From positions 45,020 to 109,019 of the forward strand of contig CDMY01000296.1 in assembly GCA_001179505.1 (NCBI GenBank): DNA of 64,000 nt, given 5' to 3'. Below the pieces are notes generated by a model. It searched no databases and was not told the origin of the DNA. It saw only the letters and a list, made by a program, of their open reading frames with translations. Within the stretch, counting starts at the first letter, position 1; every line of letters starts with the position of its first letter. This document shows, in pieces, positions 12,199 to 24,195 of the stretch. Source of the stretch: Vitrella brassicaformis (lineage: Eukaryota; Sar; Vitrellaceae). The position numbers were made by a program, and so were the translations under genes.

Positions 12199-15100
12199 TC
12201 AGAAGTATTCCACCTTCCCTGATGGCGGCGGCGGCGGATTGGCGGCGGCACGACGAGCCAGCTTATCCATCTTGCGCTGTCTGCACAGACACAGAAAGAC
12301 ACACTGATCCTCCCGGATTTGCCTTTCCCCGCCTCATCCCACAATCTCACTTGATGTTCATCCAGTCATCCCGCAGGGTTAGCCTCAACCACACTTCATA
12401 CGTCATCTGACTGACGCCCAGCAACCCCAACGCGCCAATGAGCAACGCCGCAGCGGCAGCGAACACCACAGACGGGAGGCCAGGGTGGGAACCCTTTGCG
12501 CCTCTCGGGGCAGCGCACAAATCAGCTACCAGGCTACGCGTGCGGGTGGCGAGGACCGCTAGAGGACAGCAAAAAACAATGAGAAATCTCAGCGTATGTC
12601 TGTGTCATGGTCGCTTAGTGGCTTACAGCATGACTTGAGTGCCTCGATGTCTCTTGCGGCCATGATGGGGCCGCCCAGTATGCCGCTCGCGTGGTTGTTC
12701 AGCTTGGGCGCCAGCAGGTTGGTCAGGTCAGCAAACGCCGCGTACTGATTGATACATGCGGAGACACACGACCTTATTCGTTCGTCAATGGCCTCCATGT
12801 GCATCTCTGCCTGGTTGTCTTACCTCGCGATGCAGCAGGTTCATGGTCTGGTTGATCCACTCGAGCATCGTCGCATTGGTATCATAGAAAATGCCATCCA
12901 GCAGGACCCTTAGGCTTGGCCAAGATGTGGCGTTCGTATCAACCGTCGCGTTGGCCGTCACATTCCCTCGCACCACCCCTACCCCATTAGCCGACGTCCC
13001 ATTCGACGTCCTATTGGTCGTGTTGCTTGCAGCAGCAGCAGCAGGAGGCGGACCCTCTGTCGTGGTGCTGATGCTTGGCCCATCCGCAGTAGCATTCAAT
13101 GCAGCCGTTGGGGCCATTTCCAGAGGTGTCGCATCGTCAGCTGACTCAGAGGTGTCAGCCGTAGCTGCTGCCATGTATTGCTGAATGAATTGCGTGTCGA
13201 GGGCGAAAGACCTGGCCGATGCGACTGGGAATGGGAAAGTGAGCAGCTGCTCCTTCAACCGCGCAACACGGAAGGCCTGACAAAGGGTAGCAGAGGACAT
13301 GTGAAAGGGTAGCAGAGGACATGTGAAGACGACACCCCCAGGGAGGATTGAAAGTGCGCCGACCTCTGCGATTGAAAGTGACCCGTAGGAGGATAGAACC
13401 TGCATGCACGCCACGCGGAACCCGGCGCCATGGTATGGGCCTGTCTGTCTGTTATTCTGTCTGTGTCTCACTGCGCGTACCAAGTCTTCACTAGGGTATG
13501 TGGCTGTGATGTATCTGCAGCTCGACGCGGGATCGGCACACTCATGCCATGGTGGATCCAGGCCTGCACCCAGCCAACCAATTAAGATGAATGAGAACAC
13601 ACCCTAGTGGCTGGCTGCCTGCAGCGGGGCCGCTTTCCGTTACGTTACGTACTTGTGAATGTCCATGGAGGCCTCTCCCGATTGATTAGGAGGTTCAAGT
13701 GATACGTATACGTCCACAAACCAGGCAGCACTGCATTAATTAGAGACAGGAAGGACAGCAAACAAGCGACACCGTGTCCCGTATACCACGCTCCTCAATT
13801 GCTGCCTCATTGACTCACGCTCTCTCGCTTCGTCCTCCTGGCCCGCATACGCCGACGACGTGCGCATGACATCTGGGAGGAATCCCTTGGCGTCGGTGTA
13901 CGTGAATGTCTTGCCGTCCAGCGCTGCCGCATCCGTTGCGAGAGTCTCCAGGGCAGAGGGGTTCTGCTGAGTGGGCGGACGACTCAGACGCGAGAGATCT
14001 ATCTCACTAGAAAACTCCAGGGCTGCAGCAATGCCTAGCGCATGGTTGATGTTGCCGTCTCCAAGTATGCACTGAGACACACACACATGCACCATGACAT
14101 ACGCAGAGAAATAGATCAGATGCTTCAGGGACTTGCATATCCTTCTCCACACCGTCTGGAGGATGTGCGACACATCGTCTTCTATCGGTATCCAGCCATC
14201 GGGGGAGATGTACCTCCCCCAATACTATCAAACAGACACACACAGGGGAGGAAAGGACCGGTCAGGTTCTCTTGTCGTCTGTTGCGTGAGTCCGTCATTA
14301 CGTCGGTCGTGAGAACCCGCTCTTCCATGAGATAGCACACGTCGTCCAGGTGCATGGCCACCAGCACCAGCGCGCCACCCAGCATCAGCAAAAACGCGGT
14401 GAACGGACATGCCACCAGCCACAACACCGCAGACACAACAGCCAACCTTCCCTGTATGCTGCGCACCGACACACACAGAAGCAACGCACCATTCACTCAC
14501 ACGATGGATACCAATCCCCCACGACCACTGACCGTTTGTTGAGTGGGTCTTCGTCTCCCCGCAGTTTATCCTCTTTGTCGATGCCCAGAAGCCGATTCAA
14601 GTCATCATCAGAGTCAGACCGTATGCCGATCCTCCCGCCACGCACAGCTCCCGGTGCCTTCCTTTTCTCACCAGCACCACCAGCGGTGCTGGCAATGCCG
14701 CTCTCGCAAATGGGGTAGACTCTGGGCACGGTCGATGAGCGAGGAGACACGTCGATGGCTGCTGCTGCGGTGTGCTGCTGCGGTGGCTGTTGTGGGTTGT
14801 CGAGTGCCCACGCCTCTTTTGGCTGTGACGGGAGGGATGTGGGGACGGAGAAGGGATGCTCAACACCGGCAAGCACCTCAATGTCAGACTGCATCCGTCC
14901 TTGAAGCGAAAGAGTTGACTGTTATGTGTCCCTGTCTCACCGGTTGCCGGAAAAGGTATGTGAACAGGGCCGCCATGGCGATGCACAGCAGACAGGCTGC
15001 CACTGATCAATCAACACCCACCAATGGAGAAAGATGTGCACTAGTGAGACAGCCACACCTTGTTAACCATTGTCTCATACCACATGCCAGAGCAGCTGTG

Positions 15101-16539
15101 TAGAGGCCACACTCGAGGTGCCACGCACTCTGGAACACACACAGAAAGACCCCCTTCGTAAGCATATTTATGTCCATGTGCGTACTTTGTCGAATCGGTT
15201 CATGATTTTGTTGAATTGCTTTTCGAGGTCGCTGACGGCTGAGCCGACCACTGACTGACAGAGACACACAGACACAGACACACACATACACACACATACG
15301 CACACACAAGAATCCATCAAAGAGGATAGTGGCTGACATGAGCATGTTCAACGCGTTCTATGCTGTCGTCCAGGTGCAGCCGAGCCGCATTGGAGGGATG
15401 AATCGGATTGGTTAGGGAAGCAGATATCTCGAGACGTGTCGTTGATAACCGACCTGCAAACACACACCTACTCTCTTTGCAAATGTCGACTTGTGGCTGA
15501 TTGACTGTCGATTGTCGACCTGCCCAGCCAGTGATGATGTCATTAGTGCGGAATGTGTCGAGTGTGTCCCATGCGCCGGTGCAGTAGGCGCAGTCATGCT
15601 CCTGGTACTTCTGGAACATCTCATAGATGCTTTTCAGGTCACTCGACGCATTGCTGAACACATCAACACCTGAATGCATTCATTAGTGGATGAACGAACA
15701 CATACAGGCAGGCAGGCAAGAAAGACTTGTCTCTATCCTGCCGCACCGTCAGTGATGTCCTGTGTCTCGTCGATCAGCTGCGGCAGTACACCCCTGCCGT
15801 CCCTTAAGGGTCGGTAGACGTCATGCAGCTTGGCCCACAGCTACATGAATCAACGAGACACACACAAAAAGCAGACAGACAGACAGACAGACAGAAAGAC
15901 AGACTCGAAACCTCACGTCAGCCGCTGACTGCAACAGCATTACTCACTCAGTCACTCACTGGTTCCAGCCCAATCCACATGTGTGCGCCGCTACCGCTCA
16001 GCGTCACCTCGAACAACTCGCGCAAGTCGCACTCGATGTCGATGATCATATGCCCCCCGTTCACCGCCCAGAAGATACTCAGCATCGAGCACAGTAGGAC
16101 AGTCACACCGAAGCCGACAAGCACCCCAATCGTCCGCAGCTTCTTGTATCGCCGCAGCACGTCCCTCCGCTTCAAGAAGCGACATGGGCAGCACGGACAA
16201 GCCCTCCTGAACAGTAAAAACCAGAGCAAATCAGCACCGAATGCAGTCAGCAGTCACCCCGACTGCATGATACCAATGAAAAGAGCACGGCTTCAACATC
16301 AAGAAGCCGAGGTAATAGACGGCGAGCAAGACGCCCCCAAGCAGTGGGACGCTCCACGAGGCCAGGCTCGTCCCGTATGTGTTCCTGTCGAGCTTCAGCC
16401 TCCCCCCGTCCTGTTGCAGGTTGTTTGCGAAGGCCTGCCTGCCGAGCCGCATGTCCTGGACAGAAAAAGGAGCCCCGAGCGTCGGCAGGCCTGGCCATTT
16501 CAGCGGCTTGTCACGGCAGTAGTCGTCTAGCTTCACCAT
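12199..16539 (-). CDS. Prominin-like five-pass membrane glycoprotein
   Basis: A many-exon gene of roughly 800-850 residues. Exon 1 (16539-16274) and exon 2 (16206-15960) join as CSFHW/RACPCCPCRFLKRR. The topology follows prominin: TM1 (VPLLGGVLLAVYYLGFLMLK), a Cys-rich basic cytosolic loop, TM2 (GVLVGFGVTVLLCSMLSIFW), a first extracellular loop, TM3 (AACLLCIAMAALFTYLF), a cytosolic segment, TM4 (LVACPFTAFLLMLGGALVLV), a second large loop and TM5 (FAAAAALLIGALGLLGVSQM). A short basic tail ends with PPPPPSGKVEYF. The exon at about 12845-13280 encodes nine N-glycosylation sequons in about 100 residues. Prominins organise membrane protrusions in animals. The match rests on topology and the Cys-rich loop, so another polytopic family is possible. 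The start is 85 bp from the divergent ESD gene. Confidence 0.55.
13282..13325. repeat. Perfect 22-bp tandem duplication in an intron
   Basis: Two identical 22-bp copies (AAAGGGTAGCAGAGGACATG plus TG) lie head to tail just upstream, on the minus strand, of an acceptor in the prominin-like gene. The duplication doubles the polypyrimidine and branch-point region of that intron. Confidence 0.9.
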
Positions 16540-16624
16540 CCTCTGGAGGGAGCTACGCCAGCCCCCCAGCCCCCAAGCTCGCCGCTAGTAAGCTCCCCCT
16601 TAAGTGACGCAGACCTTCAAGGCA
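16540..16624. promoter_or_regulatory. Compact bidirectional promoter (prominin-like / ESD)
   Basis: Only 85 bp separate the ATG of the prominin-like gene (minus) from that of S-formylglutathione hydrolase (plus). The stretch is C-rich with no TATA box. Both promoters must overlap here or extend into coding sequence. Confidence 0.6.
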
Positions 16625-17710
16625 ATGGAGACGTACAAGAAGATCCGCTGTTGCGGCGGCTGGGTGCACCGATGCAAGCATGTGTCGAAGGTGCTTGGCA
16701 ACCTCGAGATGAACTTCACCGTCTTCACGCCGGCGGCTGCGGCGGCGGGATCGCCCGTGCCGCAGATCTACTGGCTCAGCGGACTCACATGCACCGACGA
16801 GAACTTCACCACCAAAGCCGCTGCATTCAAGAAGGTAGTTATGTACACGAGATGACGCCACATCACATGGGGAGTGCATCTCTGCCTTTGTGTGTGCAGG
16901 CGAATGAGTGCGGTGTGGCGCTGGTGATCCCTGACACGTCGCCTCGTACGATGGATGCGTCAAAATCCAGCCCGAGGCCGTGGTGTGGATGTGCTGTTTG
17001 TGTTTTGGTGGTTCAGGTGGCGCCAAGATTCCCGGAGAGGACGACTCTTATGACTTCGGCTCGGGTACGAGATGAAAGGACGTGACTGCTCTCTCGCCCT
17101 TGACCGCATCAATCGGTCCTGCCCCACTGCCTGCCTGCTGTAGGTGCGGGCTTCTACCTCAATGCAACCGCAGCACCCTGGTCCAAGAACTACCAGTAAG
17201 TGCGCACACACAGTGTTGCCGCCAGCATGCAATGCATGTATTTCTGCCGTTGTGTTTGTTTAGCATGTATGACTACATCGTGAGTGAGCTGCCGGCGCTG
17301 GTCAACGGCAACTTCCCCGTCAAGCCCGACAAAGTCGCCATCATGGGACACTCAATGGGAGGTGAGTTAGTGGCAGGTTCTGTCCGTCCATCATGGACTT
17401 GTCCGCCTTCACCCTTGCTGCTTGTGTGCAGGTCACGGCGCCCTCACTATTGCCCTCAAGAACCCCGACAAATACAAGGTGGTCACCATTAATGCATTCA
17501 CACATCGAACGACCGACGCCCATGTGCTGTGCGGCCCTGTCGTCCGGTCCGTGAGTGTCTATAGAGTGCGTCGGCATTTTCGCCCATCTGCAACCCCATC
17601 AACTGTCCCTGGGGCCAGAAGGCCTTCAAGGGCTACCTGGGAGACGATACCGACGCCTGGAAGGTATGTGTGTGTGTGTGTGGCTCGCAGGACTGGAAAG
17701 ATCTGATGGA

Positions 17711-17745
<35 letters not shown>

Positions 17746-18174
17746 TCGTTTCGTTCAGATGTACGATGCTGTTGAGTTGGTCAAGGGCTACTCTGGCCCC
17801 GACCTCCACTTGCTCGTTGACCAGGTTGGTCAGCTACGCCTCCACACACACACACACACACACACAAACGAAGAACGGACCGCATAGCACAGATCTGTAC
17901 ATATTGATGTGTTCCTGTCTGTTATCGCAGGGCGATGCCGATGAGTTCCTGCAGGAGCAGCTGAAACCCGAAGCACTGCAGGTGAGGTGGGCACACAGAC
18001 AGAACAGACAGAAGGGGTGCACTGTGTGTGTGTGTGTGTGCGCAGGCCGCGTGCCTTGCTACGAAGGGTCTGTCGCTGACGCTGCGGATGCAGGAGGGCT
18101 ACGACCACAGCTACTTCTTCATCTCGACCTTCATCGACGACCACATCCAGCACCACGCACACCACCTCAATTAA
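16625..18174 (+). CDS. ESD: S-formylglutathione hydrolase (esterase D)
   Basis: Cytosolic serine hydrolase that splits S-formylglutathione to formate and glutathione, the second step of glutathione-dependent formaldehyde detoxification. Ten short exons join in phase to about 280 residues, the usual length. Exon 1 is 16625-16834 ([20 protein letters not shown]). Family signatures are clear: [16 protein letters not shown] (oxyanion region), [33 protein letters not shown], the nucleophile elbow [27 protein letters not shown] and the C-terminal [17 protein letters not shown] holding the catalytic His. The Asp of the triad lies in the [12 protein letters not shown] segment. An upstream GTG in frame at 16604 is ignored in favour of the ATG at 16625. 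Introns contain TGTC and CA repeats. Confidence 0.96.
17711..17744. repeat. (TGTC)n intronic tetranucleotide repeat
   Basis: About eight TGTC units precede the acceptor of an ESD intron, where they serve as polypyrimidine-rich sequence. Similar arrays occur near 24953-24980, 43627-43648, 45543-45564, 15873-15899 and 56418-56449. Confidence 0.85.
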
Positions 18175-18926
18175 GTGAAGTGAATATATGAGGTCGGGAG
18201 GGTGACAGCGCGAGCACTATCACAATTAGCAGTCTGAGGGAGGGACTTTTATTGGTTTGTGCGTGTCGGTCGGGCACCGAAGTTCTGCGAGCGTCTTAGC
18301 AGCGTGGTTTATGCACTCGACGGACATCTTGCCCGCCCGTCGCATTCATTGATGCGACCGAGGGACGCATGGATGGATTGGATGAATGAAATGGCAGACA
18401 GACAGAAAAACCTGAGTGAGTCAGTCAGTGTATTGGTTCGTCTTCCCGTCACCGCTTCCGTGAGTGAACCGATCGTTTGATGTGATGTGTAGCTCTCATC
18501 CATCCATCCATCCATCCACAGCCGATCCAAAGTCACACAGGCGGAAATAAGACCCTCCCACTAAAGCAAGAGCACCAGCTGAGCTACCCAAGTCAACTAA
18601 GTGGGTCGGCCAGTCAGAGCACTCAGGCAGCCAGTCAGCTACACAGCGGCAAGACGGCAAGACGGCAAGCAAGACGGCATCAATCCCGTTTATCTGCCTA
18701 AGTCCACCCTATTCACAAATCACCCATTCTAAATCACCCATTGCTGCAAAGCTCTCTCTCTCTCTCTCTGTGCGTGTCTGTGTGTGTCTGTGTTTCATCT
18801 GCCCGTGTGTCCTCCCCTCCGTCCTTCCCTCTATCTCGGCGCCGTCTGTCTGTCTGTCTATGTAGGTAGGTATCTACTCCTTCCTGTACAGCAGCTTCCA
18901 TCCATGCATCCATCCACCGCGATCAT
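18175..18926. other. Intergenic, between convergent genes
   Basis: This 750-bp stretch lies between ESD and the TerD gene. It contains (CT)n near 18750, TCCA runs, and an isolated minus-strand A-box-like motif TAGCTCAGCTGG at 18575-18586 with no matching B box. No protein gene is convincing. Confidence 0.5.
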
Positions 18927-21883
18927 CTATAGGATGATGCAGCACTTGGGTTTGGCTGCATCGGGTGGCTGCTGCTGTGCCTGCACCACCGGCTGCGCAT
19001 ACGACGTGGGCGCCACGGGGCCGCCGCCTGTGGTAGTGGTCACCTGCACGGCCGTCACCTGACCAGAGGAAAGGAAGGGACGCACAGATACAGACAGATA
19101 CAGGTCGTGTGGTGTGCTCTGCGTGTGTGTGTGGTGTGTGGTGAGGTGACCGACCTGCATGGGTGAGGCCTCTGCGAGTGTTGCTGTGGATGTGTTGAAC
19201 AGCCGCTGCATGTCGCCCATACAGTCCTACACCCACACACGCACACACCCAGCCGTCCATCCATCCATCCACAAATGTCTGTGCGTCTGTCTGTCTGTCT
19301 GTATATATGTGTCTCGGCTTGCCTTGTACATGGCCCCGTTGCTCGTGACGCCGAGGGCATGGAAGCCCCATCGGCCTGTGTGGCCGTCGCGAGCCACCTT
19401 GGAGATGATCAACGCTGAGCGACATACGGCCAGACACAACACATGTGCTCGCTTGGCCTGCCCGTCAGTCTGTCTGTCTGTCTGTCTGTCAGCCTCTTCA
19501 CCCACCGTCCCTCCTACTCACCTCGTGCATTGGCGCCCTCTGCGAGTTGGTATCTGGCGAGCTCCTGCGTGCCGTCCTCCGCACGACAGTAGGGGTTGGC
19601 CACCTGCGCGAACGTCACGCCCTGATTGATACATTGGGAGGAACGTACATATCACAACACACATGTGGGGGTGTGGGTGTGGGTGTCTGTAGGTATGTCT
19701 TCCGTCTGTGCGGTGTGCTCACATTGGTGTAGATGTTAATGCAGAAGCTGCACACGCGCATAGCATACACCCAAGGAGAATCGGATGAGAGGAGTATGGT
19801 CTTTTGTGTGTGTGTGTGTGTGTGTGAGTGTGAGTGTGTGTGAGCTTACAAGACTTGTGCCACCGTGGGCCCCAGGGCGTTGAGGTTGATCACTACTCGC
19901 TCGTCATCGCCCTCACCCTTGCCCTGACCACACACACACCACACAAACCCCACACAAATGGCGTCTGTGCACTCGACACACGAACACCGCTCTGGGCAAC
20001 GAGACGTACCGTGAGGTTGTCACCGCTATGGCTGATGGCACCCGCCTCGGAGTGCGGCGCGGAACTCTTCAGATTGCCGAAGAACACCGCCTGACCGATC
20101 GATCGACCAATGGACAGACAGCCACACATGGACAGGACAGGACACACATCATGATGGATGTTGTGCGCAGCGCATGCCCCCGTTCAGTTGAGCTCACCTC
20201 TAGGAAGTTGGCGTGTGTGTCGAATATGACGGCGCTGCAGTCCAGGTCCACAGTGCCGAACGATGTGTCCCAACCTGCAGTGGAATGCATTTGCACACAT
20301 GGACAGACAGACAGACAGACAGAGAGGGGTGGGTGGTGTTGTTTGTGGTAGGGATGCTTGAGGGCAGACTGGACCAAGCAGTCCACCCCTCAAAAGCCGA
20401 CACATCACTCTAGCACCCTAGTTTAACGTGACAAAGAGGGTCGGGACGGCCTCTTAGACGCAGATAATAAGTGCAGTGCACCCACACCACCCACATGCGC
20501 CAGCCCCCGCCTTCCCCCGACAGCGTGTCGGGTGCTTGCGTACCTAGTCCACACGTGATCTTGGGCAGCGCCGAGGAGAAATCCACGACTGAACCTGCAG
20601 CCCGCACACGCCCAGGTACACGGCTGTGTGTGGTGTGGTGTGGGCTGGCGCCACTGCTCACCTTTCGACATCTGGAAGTTGACTCGCTGCACACTCGGCG
20701 CATGGGGAATCATCTGCCTGATACACACCCTCACACACCCTCTTGTCCCCACCTCACCTCACACACCACACCCACTCTCCCATCCCACCTGATGACCCCG
20801 TTGATGGCCGGCAGCACGTCCATGAAGTGCCGCCCTTGCGCAGGCGCGTCGATGGGCCGGATGAGCCACGACCGGGCGCTGGGCGGCTGGCTCTGCTGCG
20901 AGGCGTTACAGTGCAGTGCTGAGAGGATGATGGCCGTGGCGTTGCCCTTGTTGCTGCCCAGGGGGTACTTGGCCACCGACGTGTGCGACACTTCGTCCAG
21001 CACCTGCAGCAGGCCTGCACTCATAGCCAAATGCAATAACAGACAGCGTGTGTGTGGTGCCAGCGCTGCGTGTCTGCATCGATTCGTCCGTGCGTCCGTG
21101 CGTACCTCCCTGGACGTCATTGAATGACCCGCCGGTGTAGCAGCAGACGCACACGACCACCATCTGCACGTTGGGCGGCAGCCGGCCGAAGTGAATCGCA
21201 ACCTTCTCTGCGATATGATACCCGTCAGACACACACGACCCACACACGTGGGCATCCATCCATCCAATCACTCACTGCCTGAGTGAATGACTGACCGTCG
21301 ATGCCCGGCACCTTGCCCTCAGTCTCGTCGCCGCTGTGCGTCTGCAGCACCGAACAAACAGCGCAACAGAAAAGAACAAGTGCGATGCAGAAGCAGAAGC
21401 GGAGGCGCATGTGTGTGGGAGTGTGTGTGGATGTGGGTGTGGTGTTGCGGCCTTACTGACCACAGCCCTGCCGCATGCCTTGAGGTTGTTGTAGTAGGCC
21501 GCATCCACTATGCTACCGGCGAAGTCAACGACGAGCGCCTGCACCTGCACTCACCAGGCAAACCAATGCTATCAAGCGACGCTGTCACCACTGCTATCAA
21601 GCGTGTGGATGGATGCTCACGTCCAAGTCGACTGGCGCGTGTGCACCGAAGTCCCAGCTAAGAGCGAATGAGTGGCTACGCGAAGGATCTATCGCGAAAT
21701 CCTGAGAGAGATGCCGCAGACAGACGCAGACAGGCGGCGCATCTCTCTCTCTGACGTGTCCATGAATCTGCCCTGTGCGGCCTGCCATAGTGCAGCCGTG
21801 TGGCCCTCCCACTTGGCTTGGCTGACCTTGTTGGTCTCCAGCCGCTGAGCCGACGAATCGTCATACGGAGGCGGGGCGCTCAT
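18927..21883 (-). CDS. Tandem TerD-domain protein with C-terminal CaaX-like box
   Basis: A multi-exon gene of roughly 550-600 residues starting MSAPPPYDDSSAQRLETNKV at 21883. Two TerD (tellurium-resistance/stress, CABP-type) domains are visible. The first has LSWDFGAHAPVDLD, VVDFAGSIVDAAYYNNLKAC, THSGDETEGKVPGIDGEKVA, FGRLPPNVQMVVVCVCCYTG and SFNDVQG. The second has WDTSFGTVDLDCSAVIFD, AVFFGNLKSSAP, SHSGDNLTGKGEGDDERVV and FCINIYTNGVTFAQV. Both keep the acidic GD..T/D-E motifs that bind calcium in bacterial TerD. The C-terminus is a Gln/Pro linker ending PKCCIIL, a CaaX-like box (C-I-I-L) with Leu at X, which favours geranylgeranylation. This suggests a membrane-attached calcium-binding stress protein; its role in the cell is unknown. 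Confidence 0.85.
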
Positions 21884-22251
21884 TTCTTTGACGCGACTCA
21901 CAGTTCCTTTGCCAACAGCGATGCAACACACGCCCTCAAGGCAGAAACACAGCCGGAAGATAGAACAGGCCTGCAAGCTCGAAGGTCAGCTCGCAACCCC
22001 TGATACGCCTGTCTGTCTGACTGTCTGCGGATGAGTCCATATCGCATTCGGCCGGACGCACCACATGCAGCTGGCCAACTTGCACACGGACCATCCCACT
22101 GACAGCCAGCCAGCCAGCCAGTCAGCCGCCCAGTCCAGCGGGTCATCCTTCGACCGACACGATCATGCTGCATGACAGAGACCAACACGCAGGCGTCTTG
22201 TGGATACACATCAGATGCATGTCTGCATCATCTGCGGGGCTCACTTTGTAG
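21884..22251. other. Intergenic, TerD upstream region
   Basis: This 370-bp stretch lies between tandem minus-strand genes. It holds the likely promoter of the TerD gene and a run of CAGC-rich sequence near 22100. No gene is seen. Confidence 0.45.
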
Positions 22252-24195
22252 CTATGGCGCCTGGCCGTCGAGGACGATAGCTGCGATGGGAGTCACCAGG
22301 CGGCGGACCTTGGCGGCCGTCAGGGGGAATCGCTGGGCGAATGGGGCCCCCTGAGGGACACCCGCTGCTGGCGCCTCGGTGGTACGGATGTTGACGTGGA
22401 CTGCACGCAGACAACAGCAGAGCGGATGGTCCGACGACACGACAGCATGATGATGGGTTGTCAATGTGTTGTCAATGTGTATGCGTACCGCTCTGGTTGT
22501 TGGCTGGGCGGATGCCAAAGAGAATCCAGGCGATGAATGGGTCGGCAGCCGTTGTCAGCACGTGCGCCTGCCCACAGAACCCACTGGCCCGCTCGCATGC
22601 CGTCACGTCCGAGCACTCGTCGAGGGGCGTGTGCGGCGATCGAGTCATGATGCGGTCGACGTGGCCGCCACGCACACGCCTGACACACACATCAATAACG
22701 CACCACATAGTCATTCGCCCTCTCATTTTGTGCCGTCCATCCACTCACTCATCCACCGCCACTGTTGGCGAGTAGGTGAAGCCGCCCACAGCCCGCAACC
22801 GGCGAACCAGCATCAGGCTCTTTAACAGGGAGCTCGCCGATGCGTCAACAGCCCCGTTGTTGACGCCACCTGTCGCCCAGCCCACACCATGCTGCCACCG
22901 AATGCGGCTGCGGACTGGTGGGTCGTGTGGCTTGGTGTGGTGGGTGAAGGGGTGCTGCGAGAAGGGATGGACGGGGCGGTTGGGGAGGGGGAGGGGCGGG
23001 TTGACTGTGATGGTGAAGCCGGGCTCGTTGCGGATGGCGCGAATCTCGTTGTTGTGGCGGAACAGGTGGAGTGTGCCGTCTTGCTGGCCGTTGGGGCGGC
23101 GGAAGGCCACATAGCGGCCGACGAGCATCCACTGAGCACAGAAACGGGGCAGCGCCAGGAAGTCCTGCATTCAACAGCTCACATCCAGCAGCTCACCCAT
23201 TGCCCCTTCTGTGTGTTGTGCTTACCGCCTTGGTGGCGTGTGTCTGCAGATCTACAGCACCCACAGTGACCGGCAGCTGGCAGCAGCCGCAGTGCTCGGC
23301 GACTCTGAGTGTGTCGCCCACCTCCCGCCAGCCGCCCTCGCCCCCCTCCTCCACCACCCACATGGCCTTCAGCACGTCGCGGTGGCTCAGCTGATCGTCG
23401 AACTGTACCACACCGCTCACCCCCGCCCGCTCGATGGCCTTGTCCAGCCGAAAGCGTCGGACGATCGGCCGGAGGGCATTTCTGATGGGTAGGGCTGTCG
23501 ACTTGAGGTGGGCGACGGTGGTGAGGTCAGACAGCGCCAGGACGATGCTCATGGGCTCGGCAGGGATGTCAGTCAGATGCAGCCGTCGGGCCTGATTGCA
23601 CACATAAGAGGTGCACACCGCATCAGTGTGGGTCTTGCGTTTGTGCCTGCCTGTGGCCACTCACTCCCTCACCTGTGTGCGGCTATGTCTTGTGAGTGCG
23701 ATGGTCGAGTTGATGGTGTCTGTCAGGTCGGCCAGCAGGTCGGACACAGCCTCGAGTTGACGACTCACCTTATCCACCATCTGACGAAGAAAGTAGCCTC
23801 GACAGACACACAGAGAGCTTTGTGGTGTGTGGTGTGTTTGGCAGCCTGCCGCACCAGTGGTGCCATCGAAGCTGCGGTGTCCATCTGCAGGAGTTGGTCT
23901 ATGCAGCTGTTGATCTGCGCACGCACACCACACACACACACACAAGCAAACAGCGATAAGCTTTGGATGCACTGCATGGAATGGACGAGTTGGTTGGTGT
24001 GTTGGTCGGCTGGCTACATGAGCCTGCTTCATCCGATGAACTTCTACTCGGGGCAGCAGCTGCGCCCGTACCGCTGCGCTCAACTGCACCAAACCGAATG
24101 GCAAACCACACACACACCACAAATGAGCGGCTGGCCTGAACCTTCCTCTTCTCCAATTCCTCTTCTCTCACCTGGGCGGCGGTACTGGCAGCCAT
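22252..24195 (-). CDS. Hypothetical protein, helical N-terminus
   Basis: Seven or more exons from ATG 24195 (MAASTAAQ) to the stop at 22252. The N-terminal exons are amphipathic helices: LSAAVRAQLLPRVEVHRM, INSCIDQLLQMDTAASMA and VSRQLEAVSDLLADLTDTIN. A central exon (about 23590-23230) encodes LALSDLTTVAHLKSTALPIR, FRLDKAIERAGVSGVVQFDD and a Cys-containing strand region. The next encodes FLALPRFCAQWMLVGRYVAF, LHLFRHNNEIRAIRNEPGF and a Pro/His-rich loop. The C-terminus ends KVRRLVTPIAAIVLDGQAP. I do not recognise the family. The divergent neighbour is the HGSNAT-like gene, 412 bp away. Confidence 0.55.

Noticed and set aside
17711-17744. CRISPR-like or satellite array
   Set aside because: The repeats are simple tetranucleotides without spacers, typical microsatellites; CRISPR is not expected in a nuclear genome.
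18541-18600. Second tRNA gene
   Set aside because: Only the A box is present. The T arm, anticodon stem and acceptor pairing fail.
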